From the NCBI GenBank assembly GCA_964495595.1, contig CAZBWH010000094.1:1-10415 (forward strand): a stretch of 10,415 nt of DNA, given 5' to 3'. The first letter of the stretch is position 1. Each line of letters starts with the position of its first letter. Below the pieces are notes generated by a model. The model was not told where the DNA came from. It saw only the letters and a program-made list of their open reading frames with translations, and ran no database searches. This DNA comes from CALMFQ01 sp964495595. GTDB taxonomy: Bacteria > Pseudomonadota > Gammaproteobacteria > Burkholderiales > SCOH01. Made by a program: the position numbers and the translations under genes. This document shows positions 1-7,371 of the stretch, piece after piece.

Positions 1-597
1 TATCAGTGGCTATCGTGCCTGGAAGCGAGGTGGCCAGGCCGATCGCAAACGGCTGGCTGTACCTGGCCATTGTGCTCGACCTGTTTAACCGCGAAATTGT
101 CGGCTGGTCGCTGAAGCCGAGCATGACGGCGGACATCGTGACCGATGCGCTGAGCATGGCCTGGTTCAAGAGACGCCCGGCACCGGGGCTGATGCATCAC
201 TCGGACCGCGGCAGTCAGTATGCCAGCCATGCGTTTCAGGACAAGCTCAAGGAATACGGCATGCGCTGCTCAATGAGCCGCAAGGGAAACTGCTGGGACA
301 ATGCGCCGACGGAAAGCTGGTTCAATAGCTTCAAAAATGAACGCGTGCATGGCATTCGCTATGCAACCCACGCCGACATGAAGGCCATCAGCTTTGAGTA
401 CATTGAGGTGTTTTACAACCGGAAACGACAGCACTCCACGCTGGGTTACCAGTCGCCGACACGGTGCCTGGAGAACTGGCTCGCTGACCAACAGCAGGAA
501 ACACGGGTAGGATAACAGCCACCCTTGGCAGACGAAAAACTGAGGGAAGCTCAGACGCAGCACTAATTTCAACTCCGTTTACACAAAATTCCGGACA
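1..597 (+). mobile_element. IS3-family insertion sequence, right-hand part, internally deleted
   Basis: The element is recognised by the C-terminal half of an IS3-group OrfB transposase, followed by about 80 bp of non-coding DNA. The right end is placed at 597, at a terminal-repeat-like sequence (aaaattccggaca) ending in CA, as IS3-family ends do. Just beyond 597 the minus strand resumes an integrase coding frame, which supports this boundary. The left end and orfA are outside the window, so the terminal inverted repeat and target duplication cannot be checked; ccc at 598-600 could be the 3-bp duplication. A short inverted repeat (ctgag/ctcag, 540-554) lies in the tail. The exact end is inferred. 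Similar ACACAAAATT ends also occur in other IS families, so the tail might be mosaic. Confidence 0.65.
2..515 (+). pseudogene. IS3-family transposase OrfB, internally deleted and frameshifted
   Basis: From about base 51 to the TAA at 513-515 the protein matches the IS3-group OrfB integrase core: GWLYLAIVLDLFNREIVGWS, HHSDRGSQY (second catalytic Asp), NAPTESWFNSFKNE (catalytic Glu), and the FYNRKRQHSTLGYQSP C-terminal block. The block with the first catalytic Asp (normally D-I-T-Y-I just before GWLYL) is absent. Reading the first ~54 bases one frame over (from base 2) gives SGYRAWKRGGQADRKRL, which resembles the linker/helix segment that normally sits roughly 100 residues earlier in OrfB. The two segments meet at about 47-56, at cggctggctg, in different frames. 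I infer an internal deletion of about 0.3 kb plus frameshift. An ORF can be opened from a GTG at 6, but its first ~15 residues are unlike any OrfB, so it is not a genuine start. The copy should be catalytically dead. Confidence 0.8.
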
Positions 598-684
598 CCC
601 TCGCTTGCGCGCATCGTCATCGGCCAGTCTGTATGGCTTGTCCTTTGGCTTGGCATTGCGACATGCGGTATCAGATAGGGGCAT
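598..684 (-). pseudogene. P4-type tyrosine integrase, N-terminal fragment cut by the IS
   Basis: On the minus strand the frame from the ATG at 682-684 begins MPLSDTACRNAKPKDKPYRL, followed by AD. This is the typical opening of P4-like island/phage integrases (DUF4102 arm-binding domain). About 29 codons are present. The coding frame then runs into the IS3 end at 597, and the remaining translation is IS sequence. The rest of the integrase (usual length about 400 residues, with catalytic R, H, R, Y) would lie left of the IS, outside the window. The fragment points away from the 3' end of tRNA-Arg, 126 bp from it, which is the standard layout of an island integrase beside its tRNA attachment site. 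No good Shine-Dalgarno is visible before the ATG. After ADDDARKR the sequence does not show the usual GGGLYL block, so the fragment may already have been divergent at the cut. Confidence 0.68.
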
Positions 685-709
685 TTGGGGGCATCAATCA
701 TGGGGGCAT
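677..709 (+). repeat. Three GGGG(G)CAT direct repeats before the integrase start
   Basis: The octamer aggggcat at 677-684 and the nonamer tgggggcat at 686-694 and 701-709 form three short direct repeats, with spacings of 10 and 15 bp between the C residues. The first copy includes the integrase ATG on the minus strand. The location, between the integrase start and the tRNA attachment site, suggests arm-type binding sites for the integrase or an excision factor. This role is inferred from position only. Confidence 0.5.
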
Positions 710-741
710 ATCAAGATACGCAGTGGGACGTCATGGGCAAT

Positions 742-776
742 AAAAAAACCCGCAGAACGTTGATTCATGAGGGTTT
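742..776 (-). terminator. Intrinsic terminator after tRNA-Arg
   Basis: On the minus strand, AAACCC (771-776) pairs with GGGTTT (746-751). A weaker inner pairing (CA/TG and GAA/TTC) surrounds a 6-nt loop, and the hairpin runs directly into a seven-T tract (742-748). It lies 35 bp past the tRNA CCA end and would stop tRNA transcription before the integrase remnant. Confidence 0.6.
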
Positions 777-810
777 CCGGTGCTTCTTGGCACGGTGTGA
801 AACAGTGTTT

Positions 811-831
811 TGGCCCCCCCGCCGGGAATCG
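811..831. other. Putative island attachment site (tRNA-Arg 3' end)
   Basis: The 3' end of the tRNA gene (T-arm and acceptor plus CCA) faces the integrase fragment. P4-type integrases commonly recombine at tRNA 3' ends, leaving a direct repeat of this segment at the far end of the island. The second copy is not in the window, so the site is inferred from gene order and its exact extent is unknown. Confidence 0.35.
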
Positions 832-885
832 AACCCAGAACTGCCCCTTAGGAGGGGGCTGTTATATCCATTTAACTACAGAGGG
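811..885 (-). tRNA. tRNA-Arg, anticodon CCU
   Basis: The minus strand folds as a full tRNA. The anticodon stem is GCCCC/GGGGC (855-859 with 843-847) around the loop CTCCTAA, giving anticodon CCT at 850-852. The T-arm is CTGGG-TTCGATT-CCCGG. The D-arm region GTTAAATGGATATAAC matches that of E. coli argW. The acceptor 3' strand is CGGGGGG, the discriminator is G, and CCA is encoded (811-813). The 5' acceptor strand CCCTCTG pairs with two G-U wobbles. It decodes the rare AGG codon. This minor arginine tRNA is a known integration target for phages and islands, which fits the integrase fragment next to it. Confidence 0.93.
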
Positions 886-916
886 GCTGCCGCACCGTCA
901 GCCGGTGTGGAGGCGG

Positions 917-922
917 ATTATA
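917..922 (-). promoter_or_regulatory. -10 box of the tRNA-Arg promoter
   Basis: The minus strand has a perfect TATAAT 31 bp before the tRNA 5' end, followed by a GC-rich discriminator (CCGCC) of the kind found at stringently controlled stable-RNA promoters. The -35 is poor: TTGCGC is present but with a 20-bp spacer. Transcription would start about 910. Confidence 0.6.
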
Positions 923-946
923 GCCGATGCGGGCGTGGGTTTGCGC

Positions 947-970
947 AAAAAAGCCACTGGTGCATCACCA
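947..970 (-). terminator. Weak intrinsic terminator at the lipoprotein gene end
   Basis: On the minus strand, TGGTG-ATG-CACCA (958-970) overlaps the stop codon. Five bases separate it from a run of six T (947-952). The stem is only 5 bp and the gap to the T-run is long, so termination may be inefficient and some read-through into tRNA-Arg is possible. Confidence 0.3.
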
Positions 971-2698
971 CTTGAGGTTGGCCTTCAGCGCATTGAAAGC
1001 GGCATCATTCAGTGCCACGGTTTCGGCGTAGCGACCGCCCTGAACAACCCAGGCATGACCGTACTGGTTGTTGGGCAACTGCATGAAGGCGATGTCGATC
1101 GGCAAACCAAAACGGGAGAACAGGCCGTCCTGATCCATTCCCTTCAGATAGCTGCGATAACTGCTGGGAATCTGCATCAGGAAGTAAGTCGACATATCAT
1201 ACCGGGCGGCCATTGCCCAAGTGCCTTTGCTGTCGAGTGGCTTGCTGACGCCATCGACCATGGCAGACAAGGCAATCGACGACGAAGGGCCGGACTGCTC
1301 GCCCAGAACGACATCGATCGGGTCGGCAAAGCGCAACTGCAGATCGCCGAGAGCCAATGGTGTCGTGCTGGCGCTGCCGCAACACGACAGCAATGCTGCA
1401 GGCAGGGTGCCAGTACGGTAGGTCGTGGCGTCGTTCTGCGTCAGAATCAAGCTGGAAGTGGTCTTGATCAGCATCCGGTAGGCGGCTGCGCCGGATGGCC
1501 AGGTTGCGGCCGGGTTTCGCAGCCAGCCGCGGTTAAACAGCACACTCTGGGGCTCGCCCTCTACCGGCATATGCGCCAGCCGGATCAGCAGCACCTTGCC
1601 GCTTTCGCGCAGCGATTCGGCGGAATAGTCGCTGTCGAACAGCAGGTCGCCGGACAGCGGTGCCGTGCCGTCGATGGTTTTCATGCCCAGGGTTTCGGTT
1701 TCGCTCAGATCCGGCAGGATGACGGTTGAGGTACCGATGATGGCCTTGCCGGACGCGGCCGAGGCACCGCCGTCGGCCATGCGCCAGTGTACGAAATTGG
1801 ACTGGGTGTTGCGCATCGGTACAACATGCAGCGGAGATTTCTGTGCGGCCGAGCCCAGCGATGCAGGGGTCAGCCGGGTACGCAGTCGTACCGGGCTTTC
1901 GAATTCTTCGCGGGTCATTGACACGGTGGCGAGGGCGATCTGGGTCGGGTCGATCAGCTCCTTGTTGGGCAGCCCTGCCGCAAAGGGGGCAACTTCGATG
2001 GCGACCCTTGACGCCAGTGCGCTGTGGATGGCGCCCTCCTTTTCCAGAGGCAAGGCCCCGCCGTAGGCGGCCTTTGCCTGACTGACGTACTGACCAAAGC
2101 GCAGCGCAGCCAGCCGGCCGATATTGTGCGCCCGGCCGGATTCGGCGATGAACTTGGCCCATTGGGACAGTGTGGTGGTCGAAGGCCGGGTCTTGAGTGT
2201 GTAGTCGGCGTGCAGGTCGTAACCTTCGGTCAGGCCGAACATGGCACGAACCGCTTCTTCGGCCTGCTCGACCGACATGCCGGGATAGTTGTCGAGCGTG
2301 GCACGCACCATGGTCGTCAGCGGACTGATCAGGCCATACTGGCCGTCGGGCGCGGTGAGGCGATAGCCTTGGCCGACCGGCTTGCCGGTATCGCCGTCGA
2401 TGGCGTGATCGGGCACATCGGCAATGACCGGGGGGTTGTAGACATCCGGCGCAGTCTTGAGCAGGTAGTTGCCGCCCGCATCAGTGACGCTGTAGGGTTC
2501 ACCGGAATCGTAGGTGCCATTGCGGTTGATATCCGCAAACACCGTCGCGCCCTGCAGATGGCCGTCGACCACCACGCCGGAATAGACATTCTGGCGTGAT
2601 TCGCTCTCCACCCCTTGCGAGCCCGAGCCGCCGCAGCCAGCCAGCAAGGCGGGGGCGATCAGGAGTAGCCATCTGGACTTGCACATTTCTTTGTACAT
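965..2698 (-). CDS. Lipoprotein of unknown function with Ca-binding-like loop
   Basis: A 577-residue protein. The N-terminus carries a type II signal peptide: a hydrophobic stretch at residues 10-20, then the lipobox LLAGC with Cys22 as the lipidated residue. A Gly/Ser-rich linker follows (GGSGSQG), so it is probably membrane-anchored. Residues 41-80 (GVVVDGHLQGATVFADINRN, then GTYDSGEP and a TDAGGNY segment) resemble the SdrD-B/carboxypeptidase-regulatory beta-sandwich modules of surface proteins. D56, N58, N60, D64 and E67 form an EF-hand-like acidic loop that could bind calcium. The rest (to residue 577) has no motif I recognise; it is rich in Ala, Ser and Leu and ends FNALKANLKW. The start at 2698 has AGGGG about 10 nt upstream. 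The ATG at codon 5 would keep the whole signal. It follows the CocE-type hydrolase gene on the same strand but is separated from it by a terminator, so it is probably transcribed alone. Function is not assigned. Confidence 0.88.
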   Translation of the reverse strand: MYKEMCKSRWLLLIAPALLAGCGGSGSQGVESESRQNVYSGVVVDGHLQGATVFADINRNGTYDSGEPYSVTDAGGNYLLKTAPDVYNPPVIADVPDHAIDGDTGKPVGQGYRLTAPDGQYGLISPLTTMVRATLDNYPGMSVEQAEEAVRAMFGLTEGYDLHADYTLKTRPSTTTLSQWAKFIAESGRAHNIGRLAALRFGQYVSQAKAAYGGALPLEKEGAIHSALASRVAIEVAPFAAGLPNKELIDPTQIALATVSMTREEFESPVRLRTRLTPASLGSAAQKSPLHVVPMRNTQSNFVHWRMADGGASAASGKAIIGTSTVILPDLSETETLGMKTIDGTAPLSGDLLFDSDYSAESLRESGKVLLIRLAHMPVEGEPQSVLFNRGWLRNPAATWPSGAAAYRMLIKTTSSLILTQNDATTYRTGTLPAALLSCCGSASTTPLALGDLQLRFADPIDVVLGEQSGPSSSIALSAMVDGVSKPLDSKGTWAMAARYDMSTYFLMQIPSSYRSYLKGMDQDGLFSRFGLPIDIAFMQLPNNQYGHAWVVQGGRYAETVALNDAAFNALKANLKW

Positions 2699-2739
2699 CT
2701 AACCCAACCCCTAGAGATTTCACTCTAAATAACCAGCGA

Positions 2740-2768
2740 AGTATGCCAACAGACTATCGAAATGTCAT
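2740..2768 (-). promoter_or_regulatory. Candidate sigma-70 promoter of the lipoprotein gene
   Basis: On the minus strand, -35 ATGACA (2763-2768) and -10 CATACT (2740-2745) are separated by 17 bp, giving a start near 2733 and a leader of about 35 nt. A short inverted repeat, tagag/ctcta (2712-2716 and 2723-2727), lies in the leader and could be an operator half-site pair. It lies after the hydrolase terminator, as expected for an independent unit. Confidence 0.45.
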
Positions 2769-2813
2769 TAAGTTTCCGCCAGCGTCATGCTCCGGCGAGC
2801 CGGCAGACAATGC

Positions 2814-2839
2814 AAAAATGGCCCCGACTCGCGGGGCCA
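2814..2839 (-). terminator. Intrinsic terminator of the CocE-type hydrolase gene
   Basis: A perfect 8-bp GC-rich stem, TGGCCCCG/CGGGGCCA (2819-2839), has a 5-nt loop and is followed on the minus strand by TTTTT (2814-2818). It lies 31 bp past the hydrolase stop codon. Confidence 0.88.
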
Positions 2840-2870
2840 CCTGCAAGATCCGGTCAACCGGTCTTTCAGC

Positions 2871-4574
<1,704 letters not shown>

Positions 4575-4675
4575 TCATTTCTCCTGTGTATTTGTTGGTG
4601 TTTTTATGCCCGGTCGAGCGGACGTTGTAGTGCATCAAACTGCCCGACTGAAACTTAACGATGTTTGGAGCTTTT

Positions 4676-4704
4676 AATCTAATGCCGCATGAAAACATTG
4701 TCAA
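4676..4704 (-). promoter_or_regulatory. Sigma-70 promoter of the CocE-type hydrolase gene
   Basis: On the minus strand, a perfect -35 TTGACA (4699-4704) and -10 TAGATT (4676-4681) are separated by 17 bp. Transcription would start near 4668, leaving a leader of about 95 nt before the AGGAG ribosome site. The leader length leaves room for post-transcriptional control, but I see no recognisable riboswitch. Confidence 0.65.
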
Positions 4705-4709
4705 CTGAA

Positions 4710-4993
4710 TTACGCGATTAAATATGCCAAACATGTACCGCAGAATATCCGGCGCTGCCGATTAACCTATTTTTGCTAATCTAACAATGACTTGAATAAA
4801 TTCACTCATCCCGATTAGCACAATAAAACAGGATTGGCGTTAGCCTGAAAGTGGTAAATCATGCCAAATGAATTCCGCATACAAACGTACACTCAAATAC
4901 GACATGACAAAAAACCTGTAGATCAATAACGGACAATGCCCAGGCCGGCCGGCAATGGGTCGTGTGGCAAAAAAAGTGGGGGGTAAGCGTGGT
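4710..4993. other. AT-rich gene-free region, no feature recognised
   Basis: This stretch between the NodJ-type permease stop and the hydrolase promoter is visibly richer in A and T than the genes on both sides. A 22-codon ORF (4861-4929, plus strand) has no good ribosome site and is not called. A near-palindrome around gccggccggc (4936-4962, flanked by CCCA/TGGG) lies just past the permease gene. A minus-strand run of seven T follows the permease stop by about 16 nt, without a convincing hairpin before it. Whether the operon terminates here is not clear from the sequence. Confidence 0.4.
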
Positions 4994-5779
4994 TCAGGCC
5001 AGCAGGCGGCGGCGGGCCAGGTGGGTGGCGAGGATGAAGCCGGCCAGGCCGTAGGCGGCCAGCACCAGCACCGACAGCGCCGGGTGGGCCGGCGTGGTGC
5101 CGGTCAGCAGCGGGCGGGCGATGTCGATGGCGTGGGTCAGCGGCAGCCACTGAGCAGCGGCCTGCAGCCAGCCCGGCAACTGCGACACCGGGTAGAACAC
5201 CCCGCACAACAGCACCATTGGTGAAATGGCCAGGGTGAAGTAATACATGAAAAAATCGTAGCTGGGCGACAGCGCCGTAATCACCAGCCCCATGCCGGCA
5301 AAACACAGTCCGATCAGCCAGGTCAGCGGCACGATCCACAGCACCGCCCAACCGTGAGCCAGCCCCAGCAGCCACACCACCAGCAGGATGGCCAGCCCCG
5401 ACAGCAGCGATTTCGACGCTGCCCACAGCCATTCGCCCAGCAGCACATCGTCCAGCGACAGCGGCGCATTCATGATGGCGTCCCAGGTGCGCTGCACGTG
5501 CATGCGGGAGAACGCTGAATACAGCGCCTCGAAGGTCGCGCTGTTCATGGTGCTGTAGCAGACCGTGCCGGCGGCCAGGAAATGCAGGTACGGCACACCG
5601 TTGACCTCGGGCAGCAGCGAGCCCAGGCCGTAGCCCAGCCCCAGCATGTACAGCATTGGATCGGCCAGGTTGCCCAGCATCGACGGAATGGCCAGCTTGC
5701 GCCAGACCAGGAAATTGCGCCGCCACACGGCCAGCGCACGCCAGCCGGGACGAGGCAGACGGAAAGCGCGCTGGCTCAT
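4994..5779 (-). CDS. nodJ: ABC-2 exporter permease, NodJ type
   Basis: A 261-residue inner-membrane protein of the ABC-2 permease family, close to the NodJ branch (usual length about 260). The N-terminus carries the branch signature VWRRNFLVWRKLAIPSMLGN (residues 19-38), followed by LADPMLYMLGLGYGLG. Six hydrophobic segments are apparent at about 33-53, 63-80, 118-140, 145-168, 178-197 and 232-253. It pairs with the NodI-type ATPase encoded just upstream to form an efflux transporter. Rhizobial NodIJ export lipochitooligosaccharides, but non-symbiotic betaproteobacteria carry homologous pairs of unknown substrate, which is the likely case here. No clear Shine-Dalgarno precedes the ATG. A 24-codon ORF from ATG 5848-5850 ends in a TGA that overlaps this ATG (ATGA), so translation may be coupled, or a one-base shift may separate the true N-terminus. 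Confidence 0.9.
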   Translation of the reverse strand: MSQRAFRLPRPGWRALAVWRRNFLVWRKLAIPSMLGNLADPMLYMLGLGYGLGSLLPEVNGVPYLHFLAAGTVCYSTMNSATFEALYSAFSRMHVQRTWDAIMNAPLSLDDVLLGEWLWAASKSLLSGLAILLVVWLLGLAHGWAVLWIVPLTWLIGLCFAGMGLVITALSPSYDFFMYYFTLAISPMVLLCGVFYPVSQLPGWLQAAAQWLPLTHAIDIARPLLTGTTPAHPALSVLVLAAYGLAGFILATHLARRRLLA

Positions 5780-5850
5780 GCCGCCCGCCGCAGCGGCAGC
5801 CGGGCCGGGTGGGTGGCAGCAAGGGGGTGGGCGGTGGAGGAATGGGTCAT
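5776..5850 (-). CDS. Possible 24-codon coupling ORF before the permease
   Basis: In the 82-nt gap between the ATPase and permease genes, an ATG at 5848-5850 opens 24 codons beginning MTHSSTAHPL and ending LPLRRAA, with its TGA overlapping the permease ATG. The peptide has no recognised family. It could be a leader that feeds ribosomes to the permease start. It could instead be the displaced N-terminus of the permease, since homologues often carry a short variable N-terminal tail. The ribosome site is weak (agggct). Confidence 0.25.
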   Translation of the reverse strand: MTHSSTAHPLAATHPARLPLRRAA

Positions 5851-5861
5851 CGGGAGCCCTG

Positions 5862-6773
5862 TCAATCGCGCAATTCGCGGCCGGTAAGTTTGAGAAACAC
5901 GTCTTCCAGATTGGCTGGCCGGTGCAGGTAGCGCAAGGCGGGCGACTGGCGCAGCGCTTCGATCAGCGGCTGGGGCTGGTGATCGTAGCAGAAAACCGTT
6001 TCGCCGCTCAGCTCGCAGCGCTCGGCCAGGCGGGCGCCCACTTGCCGGCCCCACTCCGGCGCTCCCTCGCCGAATACCTCGACCACCTGCGGCTCGATGT
6101 GGCGGGCGATCAGCTCGGCCGGGCTGCCGGTGGCAATCAGCCGGCCGTGATCGACAATGGCCAGCCGCGAGCACAGCCGCTCGGCCTCATCCATGAAATG
6201 AGTGGTCAGCAGCAGGGTTTTGCCCTGGGCCGGCAGGCGGCGCAGGCGTTCCCAGATCAGGTGGCGGGCCTGCGGATCGAGACCGGTGGTCGGCTCGTCG
6301 AGAAACACGATATCGGGGTCGTTGACCAGCGCCCGCGCCAGCGTCAGCCGGCGTTTCATGCCGCCGGACAGCGCCCGGATCGGCGCCTGGCGACGGTTGG
6401 CCAGCCCGGCAAAGTCGAGCAGATCGGGGATGCGGGCGCGGATGGTGGCATCGCTGAGGCCGAAATAGCGGCCGTACACCAGCAGGTTTTCTTCCACACT
6501 GAAATCGGGGTCGAGATTGTCGATCTGCGGCACCACGCCTACCCGCAGCCGGGCCTCGCGGGCGGCCTGCGGCACGGGCAGTCCCAGCAGCTCGATGCGA
6601 CCAGCATCCGGTGCCGACAGGCCCAGACACATCCGCAGCGTGGTGGTTTTGCCGGCGCCGTTGGGGCCGAGCAGGCCGAAGCACTCGCCCCACTCCACCG
6701 CCAGCGACAAGCCGCGCACCGCTTCGAATTCGCCAAATCGCTTGCCGACCTGATCGAGAGTGAGAATCGCCAT
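5862..6773 (-). CDS. nodI: ABC exporter ATPase, NodI type
   Basis: A 303-residue ATP-binding protein that powers the adjacent ABC-2 permease. All nucleotide-binding motifs are intact: Walker A GPNGAGKTT (residues 36-44), Q-loop Gln83 in VVPQIDNLDPDFSVEENL, signature LSGGM (135-139), Walker B IVFLDE (155-160), D-loop GLD (164-166) and H-loop His192. The NLDPDFSVEENLLVYGRYFG stretch and the ~80-residue C-terminal tail are typical of the NodI/DrrA drug-resistance ATPase group. The start codon follows the TAA of the upstream hydrolase directly (TAAATG) without a good ribosome site of its own, so it is probably translated by coupling. The substrate is unknown; the name reflects family similarity, not a nodulation role. 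Confidence 0.93.
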   Translation of the reverse strand: MAILTLDQVGKRFGEFEAVRGLSLAVEWGECFGLLGPNGAGKTTTLRMCLGLSAPDAGRIELLGLPVPQAAREARLRVGVVPQIDNLDPDFSVEENLLVYGRYFGLSDATIRARIPDLLDFAGLANRRQAPIRALSGGMKRRLTLARALVNDPDIVFLDEPTTGLDPQARHLIWERLRRLPAQGKTLLLTTHFMDEAERLCSRLAIVDHGRLIATGSPAELIARHIEPQVVEVFGEGAPEWGRQVGARLAERCELSGETVFCYDHQPQPLIEALRQSPALRYLHRPANLEDVFLKLTGRELRD

Positions 6774-7352
6774 TTACCAGAGCCGATCGACCCAGTGCTG
6801 CAAATGCGTCAGCCGGCCGTGAAAGAAATGGCCGCAGCCGGGAAACACCACCACCGGCAACTGCTGTGGTCGCGCCCAGTCGAGCACGTCGACCAACGGG
6901 ATCACCTCGTCCTGCTCGCCGTGGATCACCAGCGTGTGCGGCGGCACGGACGGCAAGGGAAACCGCCCCACCGCCGGGCCGCAGAGCACGATCCGCTCGG
7001 CCGCCACCTGCTGCGCTACCTGCGCCATGACAAAGGTGCCAAACGAAAAACCGCCCAGCAGCAGCGGCAGATCGCCGTGGCGGGCGCGGGCGACGGCCAG
7101 CAGCGCCAGCATGTCGTCCACCTCGCCGATGCCCCGGTCGTGCTGGCCGCCGCTGCGGCCCACGCCGCGCAGATTGGGGCAATACGCCACGCAGCCACGG
7201 CGGCTGGCTGCCTTGGCGAGGGTTTGCACCACCTTGTTGCTGTGGGTGCCGCCCTGGGTGGGATTGGGGTGGGCGATCAGGGCAATGCCGCGCAGCTCGC
7301 CGTGGGCGGGAACGATCAGCGTTTCCAGCTCACCGGTCGGGCCGGTGATCAT
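6774..7352 (-). CDS. Small cytoplasmic alpha/beta hydrolase (COG2945-like)
   Basis: A 192-residue alpha/beta hydrolase without signal peptide, resembling the COG2945 family of small serine hydrolases of unknown substrate. Visible motifs are AHPNPTQGGTHSNKVVQTLA (residues 28-47), the usual oxyanion/cap region; NLRGVGRSGG (60-69); nucleophile elbow GFSFG with Ser103; Asp148 in HGEQDEVIP; and His175 in GCGHFF. The catalytic triad is therefore complete. The start is uncertain. ATG at 7350-7352 is conservative, but TTG at 7377-7379 has GGAG about 12 nt upstream and would add TSTAPRLE, resembling the N-terminus of homologues. The TTG start would overlap the ferredoxin stop by 8 nt. The stop codon abuts the NodI-type ATPase start. 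Its place in the operon suggests work on a precursor or product linked to the exporter, which is inference. Confidence 0.87.
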   Translation of the reverse strand: MITGPTGELETLIVPAHGELRGIALIAHPNPTQGGTHSNKVVQTLAKAASRRGCVAYCPNLRGVGRSGGQHDRGIGEVDDMLALLAVARARHGDLPLLLGGFSFGTFVMAQVAQQVAAERIVLCGPAVGRFPLPSVPPHTLVIHGEQDEVIPLVDVLDWARPQQLPVVVFPGCGHFFHGRLTHLQHWVDRLW

Positions 7353-7371
7353 TTCCAGCCGGGGTGCGGTG

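Noticed and set aside
6..515. Intact 169-residue transposase starting at GTG 6
   Set aside because: The first residues are an out-of-frame reading of the OrfB linker, and the first catalytic Asp is missing, so this is not a genuine complete gene.
814..820. Run of seven C as a phase-variable homopolymer
   Set aside because: It is the acceptor strand of tRNA-Arg plus its discriminator base, constrained by tRNA folding.
767..1729. 320-residue plus-strand ORF
   Set aside because: It runs through the tRNA-Arg gene and antisense to the lipoprotein, and has no motif.
4861..4929. 22-codon plus-strand ORF
   Set aside because: No good ribosome site, no recognisable sequence, and it lies in AT-rich non-coding DNA where short ORFs arise by chance.
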